A program made the position numbers and the translations under genes. A stretch of 64,000 nt of DNA from an uncultured Alistipes sp. (GTDB taxonomy: Bacteria > Bacteroidota > Bacteroidia > Bacteroidales > Rikenellaceae): assembly GCA_944321965.1 (NCBI GenBank), contig CALUNH010000006.1, positions 1-64,000 on the forward strand, written 5' to 3'. The notes beneath the pieces are model-generated. The model was given only the letters and a program-made list of their open reading frames with translations. It had not been told where the DNA came from and ran no database searches. Positions 47,080-54,395 of the stretch are shown in pieces. The number at the start of each line of letters is the position of its first letter. The first letter of the stretch is position 1.

Positions 47080-48129
47080 ATGGATACGAAGAAAAAGATC
47101 GTCACCTTCGGGGAGATCATGCTGCGGCTCACACCGCCCGAACGACTGCGTTTCAACCAGACGAAACTCTTCCAGGTCAGCTACGGAGGCAGCGAAGCCA
47201 ACGTTGCCGTGGCCCTGGCCAACTACGGACTGCGGAGCGAATTCGTCACCTGCGTGCCCGACAACCGCATCGCCGATGCCTGTCTGGACGACCTGCGCAG
47301 TTACGGCGTGGAGACCGGCGACGTGCTGCGCTGCGGAAACCGGCTCGGGCTCTACTACATGGAGGAGGCCGCGGCGATGCGTTCGTCGCACGTGGTCTAC
47401 GACCGGGCCGGGTCGTCGTACGACCTGCTGCGCCCGGGGATGATCGACTGGGCATCGATCTTCCGCGATGCCGCGTGGTTCCACTGGTCGGGGATCTCGG
47501 CCGCCGTCAGTGCCTCGGCCGCCGAGGCGTGCGCCGAAGCCATCGCCGCGGCCCGCGCTGCCGGACTGGTGGTTTCGTGCGACATCAACTACCGCAAAAA
47601 CCTCTGGAAATACGGCAAAACCCCGCAGGAGGTCCTGCCGCCGCTTATGGCGCAATGCGACTTCTTCTTCGGCACGGACGACGAATACGAACGGATTCTC
47701 GGGCTGCAACTCCCGAAATTCGAGGCCCGGGATGCCTCCTACCAGCCCGATACGGCGGGTTACGAAGCAGCCTCGCGGCAGGTGGCGGAGCGTTTCCCGC
47801 ACTGCCGGGGCATCGTCTTCGGGCTGCGCAGCGTGCTGAGTGCCAACCATCACCTGATTTCCGGAACGCTCTACACCGACGGTCGGCTCTACACGTCGCG
47901 GGTTTACGACATCGACTGCGTGGTGGATTGCGTCGGTGTGGGCGACGCCTTTGTCGGCGGGTTGATCTACGGGTTGGCCCGGCACGCCGGGGACATGCAG
48001 TTCGCACTGGATTTCGGCACGGCGGCGTGTGCAATCAAGAACACCGTACCGGGCGACTACGGGCAGTTCACGGCCGAAGAGACCGCCCAACTGGCCCGGG
48101 GTCCCATTACCGGCCGCATCGCCCGCTAA
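47080..48129 (+). CDS. PfkB carbohydrate kinase, KdgK paralogue
   Basis: 349 residues, clearly related to the KdgK at 43080-44099 (shared VTFGEIMLRLTPP, YGGSEANVAVALANYG, WFHWSGI, DINYRKNLW). The catalytic motif is DCVGVGDAFVGG. It could be a second KDG kinase or act on another keto-sugar acid or sugar. Own promoter; the last 23 nt overlap the convergent lipoprotein gene. Confidence 0.87.
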   Translation: MDTKKKIVTFGEIMLRLTPPERLRFNQTKLFQVSYGGSEANVAVALANYGLRSEFVTCVPDNRIADACLDDLRSYGVETGDVLRCGNRLGLYYMEEAAAMRSSHVVYDRAGSSYDLLRPGMIDWASIFRDAAWFHWSGISAAVSASAAEACAEAIAAARAAGLVVSCDINYRKNLWKYGKTPQEVLPPLMAQCDFFFGTDDEYERILGLQLPKFEARDASYQPDTAGYEAASRQVAERFPHCRGIVFGLRSVLSANHHLISGTLYTDGRLYTSRVYDIDCVVDCVGVGDAFVGGLIYGLARHAGDMQFALDFGTAACAIKNTVPGDYGQFTAEETAQLARGPITGRIAR

Positions 48130-48571
48130 CCCGCTGCAGCCACTCCCCGGCATCGGGTTCGAGAACCTCCCAGGGCGGCGGATAATCCCGGTAGATGAAG
48201 GGCATTTCGGCATCGTTGAAGCGCCGCGTCAGCCGGGCTCGCAGTGCCATGCACTCCACCAGTTGTTTCACCCGCCGTCGGTCGCAGAAGCGCACCATGC
48301 GCTCGATGAGGCGCCCGGCCTCCTCATCGAGCGATTCGAGCAGGGCGAACGTCCCGTCGCGCATATAACCGGCATTCAGAGTCCCGAACTTTTCGGGACC
48401 CTGGGCCGCGTAGGAGGAGAGCACCTCGCCAAGCAGCTCCGATTGCAGGTCGGTCACACGGCGGAACTCCTGTTCGGCCAGATCGAATTGCAGTTGCCGG
48501 TCGCATCCCGTCAGAAACAGCACCGTCAGAAGCGCTCCCCAAATCGGGGAAAAGATTTGCCGTTTTTTCAT
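48107..48571 (-). CDS. Small lipoprotein, unknown function
   Basis: 154 residues. Lipobox FLTGC (Cys23), then a helical, charged body (FDLAEQEFRRVTDLQSELLGEVL) and a C-terminal YRDYPPPWEVLEPDAG segment. I do not recognise a family. It converges on the PfkB gene with a 23-nt overlap, so its 3' end lies within that coding region. No clean -7 box is found; a TACCTTG lies upstream. Confidence 0.65.
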   Translation of the reverse strand: MKKRQIFSPIWGALLTVLFLTGCDRQLQFDLAEQEFRRVTDLQSELLGEVLSSYAAQGPEKFGTLNAGYMRDGTFALLESLDEEAGRLIERMVRFCDRRRVKQLVECMALRARLTRRFNDAEMPFIYRDYPPPWEVLEPDAGEWLQRVSGRCGR

Positions 48572-48635
48572 AAAAAAAGCACGGGTCAGTTACTTACCGG
48601 CTGACAAGGTACGGCAATACCCGCAAAATACGATA

Positions 48636-48662
48636 AATAAAAGCCCGCGCAAACGCGCGAGC
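48636..48662 (-). terminator. Terminator of the candidate sRNA
   Basis: Minus strand: GCTCGCGC pairs with GCGCGGGC (one G-U pair), loop GTTT, tail TTTTATTTAT. Confidence 0.7.
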
Positions 48663-48771
48663 ATTACATTTATCGTTCCCTATTTTGCCAAAATTTGCCG
48701 TTTTTGTCAGCAAGAACAATAACGTAACGCTTACGTTAAACAAAATGTCATGCGGCGGATGCACCCGCCCA
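48636..48771 (-). ncRNA. Candidate small RNA, about 135 nt
   Basis: A near-perfect promoter (48777-48807) is followed by a stretch without a usable ORF and then a terminator hairpin with a T-rich tail at 48636-48662. Three hairpins can form: GGCGG...CCGCC near the 5' end, TAACGTAA-N3-TTACGTTA in the middle (48720-48738), and the terminator. The only ATG frame inside is six codons long. No Rfam family was recognised; a 6S-type RNA is possible but the 5' and 3' ends do not pair. The start point is estimated from the -7 box. Confidence 0.5.
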
Positions 48772-48776
48772 CAAGG

Positions 48777-48807
48777 CAAAGATACGAATTTTTGGAAAAG
48801 AATCAAA
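48777..48807 (-). promoter_or_regulatory. Full consensus promoter of the candidate sRNA
   Basis: Minus strand: TTTG (48804-48807), exactly 19 bases, TATCTTTG (48777-48784). This is the complete Bacteroidota primary sigma consensus and the best-matching promoter in the window. The left hairpin of E3 begins 4 bp further upstream. Confidence 0.75.
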
Positions 48808-48810
48808 TCC

Positions 48811-48956
48811 CCGGCTTAAGAAGCCGGATTTAGGGGCGAAGGGATGTTGAAAGGATCGGAAGCAAATCACCGCTCCCGACGGTCGGTCGTATGCGGGTAA
48901 AGGCTTCGGAAACCGCTAAAGGTTCAGCAGCCCCTAAAACCCGGCTCTTAGCCGGG
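48811..48956. mobile_element. Hairpin-bounded intergenic element E3
   Basis: 146 bp. Left hairpin CCGGCTT-AAG-AAGCCGG (48811-48827) plus ATTTAGGGGCGAAGGG, core with GGTCGTATGCGGGTAAAGGC and TTCGGAAACC, then CCCCTAAAA and right hairpin CCCGGCT-CTT-AGCCGGG (48940-48956). The two ends are imperfect inverted repeats of each other. No coding content. Confidence 0.6.
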
Positions 48957-49135
48957 CACCTTTTGCTGTCAAAAGGTGCCACCAAAACCATCCGCAAGTT
49001 GCTTTTTACGGGGCCGCAGTTTGGCGTCGCGGAAACGGGCGCCTGGCGCGGGTTTGCAAGCAAACCGGCCCCGTTTCTTATCGCGCCGCCTGCGCTGCGT
49101 CCTCTTTCCGCAAAAAGCAAAGTGCGGCAGCAAGG
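48957..49135. repeat. Palindrome-rich spacer between E3 and E4
   Basis: Contains GCACCTTTT/AAAAGGTGC (48956-48979, loop of 6). A long-range inverted pair ACGGGGCCG (from 49009) with CGGCCCCGT is flanked by TTGCTTTTTACGG and CCGCAAAAAGCAA, so most of the 179 bp could fold into one imperfect stem. No gene is seen. Confidence 0.5.
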
Positions 49136-49279
49136 CCCTCCTAAGAGGAGGGTTTTAGGGGCGATGGGGCAAGTGACGTGTTTCCGATCCGGTTCTGCGC
49201 TTCGACGGTCGTATGCGGGTAAAGGCTTCGGAAACCCCAATAAGGCCCAGCAGCCCCTAAAACCCGGCTCTTAGCCGGG
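49136..49279. mobile_element. Hairpin-bounded intergenic element E4
   Basis: 144 bp. Left hairpin CCCTCCT-AAG-AGGAGGG (49136-49152) plus TTTTAGGGGCGATGGG, core TTTCCGATCCGGTTC, CGACGGTCGTATGCGGG, TTCGGAAACCCCAATAAGG, then CCCCTAAAA and right hairpin CCCGGCT-CTT-AGCCGGG (49263-49279). The same core as E2 and E3 with a different left arm sequence. Confidence 0.6.
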
Positions 49280-49320
49280 CGGTTTTTGCGGGGCTTTTTG
49301 ACGATGCAAAAAGCCCCTCT

Positions 49321-49357
49321 AAAAAAAGGGCCCGGCCTCACAGATGTGGAGCCGGGC
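49321..49357 (-). terminator. Terminator of the TPR gene
   Basis: Minus strand: GCCCGGC pairs with GCCGGGC, and the tail is a run of seven T. An additional 11-bp perfect inverted repeat (49290-49300 with 49307-49317) lies just beyond and may be a second stop signal. Confidence 0.75.
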
Positions 49358-49384
49358 TTCCCGTGTTTTCGATTCCGAAATCGA

Positions 49385-50731
49385 TTATTCGATACCCTTG
49401 GCCTGCTTGTAGAGGGCATTATAGGTATTGTACTTGTCCATGACGCCGGGTTCGTCGCGCAGACGGAAGCACAGCGACTTGAGGAACTCCAGCGTATCGA
49501 CATCCTCGGGTTTGATCTCGTGAGCCTTCTCGAACCAGGGCACGGCAGCCAGATAAACCTCGTTGACAGCCTTCAGATCGGCATCGTAAGCCGACTGGCT
49601 GCTGTACTGCTTCTCGTTCATCACCTTGTTGAGCTCATCGCCCTTGATCGTGTAGAAGACTCCCAGATAGTAGTTGCCCTCGAAGAGGTCGGGCTTCAGT
49701 TCCACGACCTTCTTGAACGACTCGATGCTCTTGTCGTAATCCTTCAGGGCGTAGAAGATCCGGCCGCGGCCGAACCACAGGTCGACATTCGACGGGTTGT
49801 CGGCAATAGCCTTGTCGATCAGTGCCACGAGGTCGGCGGGGTCTCCGACACCCTCTTCCGAGGTGTAGAGCTGCATCAGGCCGTCGAGAATCCGCTCGTT
49901 CTTCGGGAACTTCTCGATACCGGTCAGCAGGGCCTGCTTGGCCTTCATGACGTTCTCCTTGTCGGCAGCCTTCTGGCCGTAGAAGCAGTGGAAGAGGTAG
50001 TAGTAGATGTTACCCTCCTCGTCGGCATAGTTCTTGGCAATAGCCTCCTGGAGATACTTCCCGCCGCGGACGAACGACTCGACATTGTTCGAACCGTCGA
50101 CCGTCAGCAGATAACCCGCATAGTAGAGCAGTGCGGGATCGGCCTCGCCGTAAGCCGGGCTCGACTGAGCCTCGTAAGCCGTGGCGTAGGCATTCGCAGC
50201 TCCCACATAGTCGCCCGAGTCGATGCCGGCATTGCCGACCTGCGAGCAGAAGTCGCTGATCTGCTTCAGACCCTCCTTGACCTTGTCGGCGCTCTTGGGA
50301 TCGAGCTCATAGGCCTTGTTGTAGGCCTCGATAGCCTTCTGCGGGGCATCCTTGACCACCCATCTGGTCTGCTTCCACGTGGCGACCTTGTTGTCCTTGA
50401 TGTAGGCCGTAAACCAGGAGTAGACCCAGGCCGTGTACTGCACGCCGTTGAGGGTCTCCTGCGAGGTCGATTTCGGCTCGCCGACCGTAAGTTTGAGCAT
50501 CGTGGACTCCATGTTGACGAAGAGGTTCTTCGTCGGCTCGACAGCCACCTCATAGAATGCCTTGCCGCGGTTGATCCACGTTGCGGCCTTCGCAGCCTTC
50601 TTTTCGTTGGCGATGTCGGCATCGCTCTTCTCGATCTTGGCGAGGAGAGCCTCCTTGTTCACCTTCTGGGCCTGCACGGCGGGAACTGCCACGAGCAGCG
50701 CCGCGAGAGCCGTCAAAATCGTCTTTTTCAT
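49385..50731 (-). CDS. Exported tetratricopeptide-repeat protein
   Basis: 448 residues with a signal peptide (AVPAVQA). Several TPR units occur in the second half, for example VDLWFGRGRIFYALKDYDKSIESFKKVVELKPD and a repeat near residue 130 (APQKAIEAYNKAYELDPKSA). It probably acts as a protein-binding scaffold in the periplasm; partner unknown. It follows gyrA by 45 nt and is likely cotranscribed with it. Confidence 0.85.
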   Translation of the reverse strand: MKKTILTALAALLVAVPAVQAQKVNKEALLAKIEKSDADIANEKKAAKAATWINRGKAFYEVAVEPTKNLFVNMESTMLKLTVGEPKSTSQETLNGVQYTAWVYSWFTAYIKDNKVATWKQTRWVVKDAPQKAIEAYNKAYELDPKSADKVKEGLKQISDFCSQVGNAGIDSGDYVGAANAYATAYEAQSSPAYGEADPALLYYAGYLLTVDGSNNVESFVRGGKYLQEAIAKNYADEEGNIYYYLFHCFYGQKAADKENVMKAKQALLTGIEKFPKNERILDGLMQLYTSEEGVGDPADLVALIDKAIADNPSNVDLWFGRGRIFYALKDYDKSIESFKKVVELKPDLFEGNYYLGVFYTIKGDELNKVMNEKQYSSQSAYDADLKAVNEVYLAAVPWFEKAHEIKPEDVDTLEFLKSLCFRLRDEPGVMDKYNTYNALYKQAKGIE

Positions 50732-50776
50732 ACGAACTGGAATTAAAAAGTTTTTCGGTTATTTCGTGTTCCTTGC

Positions 50777-53359
50777 CTATTCCTCCGCGGGGCTGTCGGT
50801 CCCGGGAGCCGGAGTTGCCGACTCCGCATTTACGGAGTTCACACCCGCTTCGGCGCCCTCGGCGCCCTCGACGGCCGCGGAATCCTCCTCACCGGCGGCC
50901 GGGACGGCCATCACCGAAGCGATGGCATCGCCTTCGCGCAGGTTGATGATCCGCACGCCCTGCGTGGCGCGTCCTGCGAGCCGGATCTGCGATACCGCGG
51001 TGCGGATCGTGAGGCCCGAGCGGTTGATGATCATCAGGTCGTTGTCGTCCGTCACGGCCTGGATCGAGATCAGCTTGCCGGTCTTCTCCGTGATGTTGAT
51101 CGTCTTGACGCCCTTTCCGCCGCGGTTCGTGATGCGGTACTCGTCCAGATCGGTACGCTTGCCGTAGCCGTTCTCGCTCAGCACCAGCACGTCCTGCTTC
51201 GAGTCGGGCTCCACGCAGATCATGCCGACCACCTCGTCGCCTTCGTCGATCGAGATGCCGCGCACCCCGGCGCCGACACGCCCGATCGGGCGGACCGTAT
51301 TCTCGTTGAAGCGGATGGCCTTGCCTTCGCGGGCGGCGATCAGCACCTCGGCCTGGCCGCTCGTCAGTTTGGCCTCGATCAGCTGGTCGCCCTCGCGGAT
51401 CACGATGGCGTTCACACCGTTCTGGCGCGGCCGCGAGTAGGCTTCGAGCTTCGTCTTCTTGATCGTACCGTCCTTCGTGCACATGATGATGTAGTTGTTG
51501 TTCACATACTCCTCATCATTGAGCCGTTTGACATTGATATAGGCGCGGACCTTGTCGTCGGGTTCGATCTGGATGACGTTCTGGATCGCACGGCCCTTCG
51601 ACGAACGGGTCCCTTCGGGGATTTCGTAGACCTTCAGCCAGTAGCAGCGGCCCTTCTCCGTGAAGAAGAGCATCGTATTGTGCATCGAGGCCACGTAGAT
51701 GTGTTCGATGAAATCCTCGTCGCGTGTGGCGCTGCCCTTGGCTCCCACGCCGCCGCGGTTCTGCGTGCGGTATTCGGCCAGCGGCGTGCGCTTGATGTAT
51801 CCCATGTGCGAGATGGTGATCACCATGTCGTCGTCGGCGTAGAAATCCTCCGGATTGAACTCCTCCGAAGCGTAGACGATCTCCGTGCGGCGTTCGTCGC
51901 CGTACTTCTCCTTGATCTCCAGCAGTTCGTCCTTGACGATCTGCATCTGCATGGCCACGCTGGCCAGCACCTCCGTGAGGTGCGCGATCAGGGCCGTCAG
52001 TTCGTCACGCTCGGCCACGAGCTTGCCGCGCTCCAGGCCGGTCAGGGCCCGCAGGCGCATCTCGATGATGGCCGAAGCCTGCAGCTCGGACAACTCGAAG
52101 CGCTCCATCATGGTCTGCTTGGCGGCATCGGGCGTCTGCGACGAGCGGATGATGTGCACGATCTCGTCGATGTTGTCCTGGGCGATCAGCAGACCGAGCA
52201 CGATGTGCAGGCGCTCCTCGGCCTTGCGCTTGTCGAAGCGTGTGCGGCGAACCACCACGTCGTGGCGGTGGTCGATGAAGTGCCGGATCAGGTCGCGCAT
52301 CGACAGCAGCTGCGGGCGTCCGTTGACCAGTGCGATGTTGTTCACGGCGAACGACGTCTGCAGCGGCGTATTCTTGAAGAGCGTGTTGAGCACCACGCTC
52401 GCCACGGCGTCGTGTTTCAGGATGATAATGATCCGCAGGCCGTTGCGGTCCGATTCGTCGTTGATGTAGGAGATGCCGTCGATCTTCTTGTCGTTGATCA
52501 GGTCGGCGATCTTCTTGATCATCTCGGCCTTGTTGACCATGTAGGGGATCTCCGTGACGACGATGCACTCGCGGCCGCTGGGCGTATGTTCGATCTCGGT
52601 CTTGGCGCGCATGATCACGCGGCCGCGGCCCGTCAGCATCGCCTCCTTGACCCCTTCGTAGCCGTAGATGAGGCCGCCCGTGGGGAAATCGGGGCCCTTG
52701 ACGTAGTGGAGCAGCTCCTCGCCCGAAATCTCGGGGTTGTCGACATAGGCGCAGCAGGCATCGACGACTTCGCCGAGGTTGTGCGGGGCCATGTTCGTGG
52801 CCATACCGACGGCGATACCGCTGGCACCGTTGACGATCAGCAGCGGGATTTTGGTCGGCAGGACCGTAGGTTCGGGGATCGTATCGTCGAAGTTCAACGT
52901 CCAGTCGACGGTCTCCTTGTCGATATCGGCCATCACCTCGTCGGTGATCTTCTTCATGCGGGCCTCGGTGTAACGCATGGCCGCAGGCGAGTCGCCGTCC
53001 ATCGAGCCGAAGTTACCCTGGCCGTCGACGAGCGGGTAGCGCATCGACCAGTCCTGAGCCAGACGGACCATGGCGTCGTAGACCGACGAGTCGCCGTGGG
53101 GGTGGAACTTACCGAGCACGTCACCGACGATACGGGCCGACTTACGGGTAGGTTTGTCGGAGTAGAGGTTGAGCTCCGCGCTCATATCGTAGAGGATGCG
53201 TCGGTGTACGGGTTTCAGGCCGTCGCGCACGTCGGGCAGGGCCCGGGAGACAATGACCGACATCGAGTAGTCGATGTAGGCCGACTTCATCTGCTCTTCG
53301 ATATTGATGGGGATGATCCGCCCCACCAAACCGGCATTTTTTTCTTCTTCTGTAAGCAT
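50777..53359 (-). CDS. gyrA: DNA gyrase subunit A
   Basis: 860 residues; breakage-reunion subunit of gyrase. Catalytic Tyr130 sits in [10 protein letters not shown], the quinolone region [10 protein letters not shown] has Ser91 and Asp95 at the positions of E. coli Ser83 and Asp87 (no classical resistance change), and the C-terminal beta-pinwheel carries the NRGGKG gyrase-box variant. An acidic Ala/Glu/Gly tail ends the protein. A -7 box lies 60-70 nt upstream. Confidence 0.96.
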   Translation of the reverse strand: MLTEEEKNAGLVGRIIPINIEEQMKSAYIDYSMSVIVSRALPDVRDGLKPVHRRILYDMSAELNLYSDKPTRKSARIVGDVLGKFHPHGDSSVYDAMVRLAQDWSMRYPLVDGQGNFGSMDGDSPAAMRYTEARMKKITDEVMADIDKETVDWTLNFDDTIPEPTVLPTKIPLLIVNGASGIAVGMATNMAPHNLGEVVDACCAYVDNPEISGEELLHYVKGPDFPTGGLIYGYEGVKEAMLTGRGRVIMRAKTEIEHTPSGRECIVVTEIPYMVNKAEMIKKIADLINDKKIDGISYINDESDRNGLRIIIILKHDAVASVVLNTLFKNTPLQTSFAVNNIALVNGRPQLLSMRDLIRHFIDHRHDVVVRRTRFDKRKAEERLHIVLGLLIAQDNIDEIVHIIRSSQTPDAAKQTMMERFELSELQASAIIEMRLRALTGLERGKLVAERDELTALIAHLTEVLASVAMQMQIVKDELLEIKEKYGDERRTEIVYASEEFNPEDFYADDDMVITISHMGYIKRTPLAEYRTQNRGGVGAKGSATRDEDFIEHIYVASMHNTMLFFTEKGRCYWLKVYEIPEGTRSSKGRAIQNVIQIEPDDKVRAYINVKRLNDEEYVNNNYIIMCTKDGTIKKTKLEAYSRPRQNGVNAIVIREGDQLIEAKLTSGQAEVLIAAREGKAIRFNENTVRPIGRVGAGVRGISIDEGDEVVGMICVEPDSKQDVLVLSENGYGKRTDLDEYRITNRGGKGVKTINITEKTGKLISIQAVTDDNDLMIINRSGLTIRTAVSQIRLAGRATQGVRIINLREGDAIASVMAVPAAGEEDSAAVEGAEGAEAGVNSVNAESATPAPGTDSPAEE

Positions 53360-53420
53360 CTATCTCTTCTGTATAACCGGATTTTCGTGCGGGCCGACTC
53401 ACGACCCGCCTAATAACGAA

Positions 53421-53428
53421 CAAAAATA
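53421..53428 (-). promoter_or_regulatory. -7 box for gyrA
   Basis: TATTTTTG on the minus strand, about 62 nt before the gyrA start, with a GTTGC about 20 bases further upstream as a weak -33. Confidence 0.5.
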
Positions 53429-53535
53429 GTAATTTCTTGCGATCCGGGCAACTTTGCAGGGGTAAAATCGCGCGTGCGTGCGCGATATTTTTCCGGAAGG
53501 GGTTGTTTTTGGCCCTTTTCGGGCGATCTGAGGGC

Positions 53536-53602
53536 AAAAAAAATTTCTCCCGACCCCCTGTCGGAAGAAATGGGTCCATTTCCCGGGGAGAATATTCCCC
53601 GG
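53536..53602 (-). terminator. Possible terminator of the ftsK/LolA-like unit
   Basis: Minus strand after the LolA-like stop: hairpin CCGGGGA/TCCCCGG, a short GAAATG/CATTTC hairpin, then CCGAC/GTCGG followed about nine bases later by a run of eight T. Confidence 0.4.
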
Positions 53603-53625
53603 CAAGGCCGCAGACGCGGGAACCG

Positions 53626-54234
53626 CTACCGGAAGTCGATGAATTCGTAGCCTTCGCAGCTTTTCCGGTCGAAGGTCCGCAGCGGACCGCCGAGCGGTGC
53701 CACCCGGCCGATCGTGATCCGCACCCGCTCACCCTCGTAGTCGTAATCCAACACCTCGGGGCGCATCGCGGCGGTCGAGACCGTCACCGTAACCGTTCCC
53801 GCCGGGGAGCTGTTCTCCGCCGTGGGGGTCAGCCGCACGACGGCCCGGCCCTCCGTCTCGGAGAGGAGTTCCGGGAGGTATTCACTGTCCAGAAAATCGA
53901 ACGCCCGGACGGGATTGTTCAGGATATTGCGGCTCGCGGTATCGACTCCGACGATCGTCACCTCGCGGCGGGCATGGTCCACCTCGTAGCGGACCGTACC
54001 GTCGCAAAAGACCTCGGCATCGCCCAGCGTCAGGAAGTAGCCCTGTCCCTCGACGGCATAACGGCCAGCGGCACGGTACTCCCCGGCTTCGACCGCAAAG
54101 TCCACCTCATACCCCTTCATGGCGCGGAATCCTGCGGCAAGACCTTCGAGAATCTCCCCGGCACGTCCGGCAGCCGTTCCGGCCATTGCCGACGTCCCGG
54201 CCAGCAGGAGCGCAAAAAGCAGCAATCGTTTCAT
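53626..54234 (-). CDS. LolA-like outer-membrane lipoprotein carrier
   Basis: 202 residues from the ATG at 54234, with signal peptide MKRLLLFALLLAGTSAMA. The LolA-type half-barrel is suggested by MKGYEVDFAVEAGEYRAAGRYAVEGQGYF and the later YDYEGERVRITI strands. It would ferry lipoproteins across the periplasm. Sequence is divergent from classical LolA, so the role is probable rather than sure. It lies 161 nt after ftsK. Confidence 0.7.
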   Translation of the reverse strand: MKRLLLFALLLAGTSAMAGTAAGRAGEILEGLAAGFRAMKGYEVDFAVEAGEYRAAGRYAVEGQGYFLTLGDAEVFCDGTVRYEVDHARREVTIVGVDTASRNILNNPVRAFDFLDSEYLPELLSETEGRAVVRLTPTAENSSPAGTVTVTVSTAAMRPEVLDYDYEGERVRITIGRVAPLGGPLRTFDRKSCEGYEFIDFR

Positions 54235-54298
54235 AATTGGATCCGTTTTTTCGATACTTCCACCCTTTCGTCCGGCCTCTGCCGAAATTACGACAGCC

Positions 54299-54371
54299 CA
54301 TCCCGGCCGCCCCGGTCTCAACAGTCCGGCCGCCCTAATCTACAACACCACATCCCGGCCGCCCCGGTCTC
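54299..54371. repeat. 21-bp direct repeat, period 52
   Basis: Identical copies (CATCCCGGCCGCCCCGGTCTC) at 54299-54319 and 54351-54371 in the spacer between ftsK and the LolA-like gene. An intermediate degenerate copy (AGTCCGGCCGCC) lies between. No function is seen. Confidence 0.6.
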
Positions 54372-54395
54372 TCCGGCCCCGGCCCGGGGTTCCAC

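Larger units (their letters stand above)
48572..49384. other. Gene-poor region with sRNA candidate and repeat elements
   Basis: About 810 bases with no convincing protein gene. It contains an sRNA-like transcription unit (48636-48807, minus strand), two hairpin-bounded elements (E3, E4), a palindrome-rich spacer between them, an 11-bp inverted repeat at 49290-49317 and a terminator for the TPR gene. Short open frames over the elements are repeat translations. Confidence 0.7.

Noticed and set aside
48830-49274. Open frames over E3/E4 on both strands
   Set aside because: They are translations of the repeat elements; the same pseudo-peptides appear at 10.9-11.2 kb, and the DNA is constrained as hairpins.
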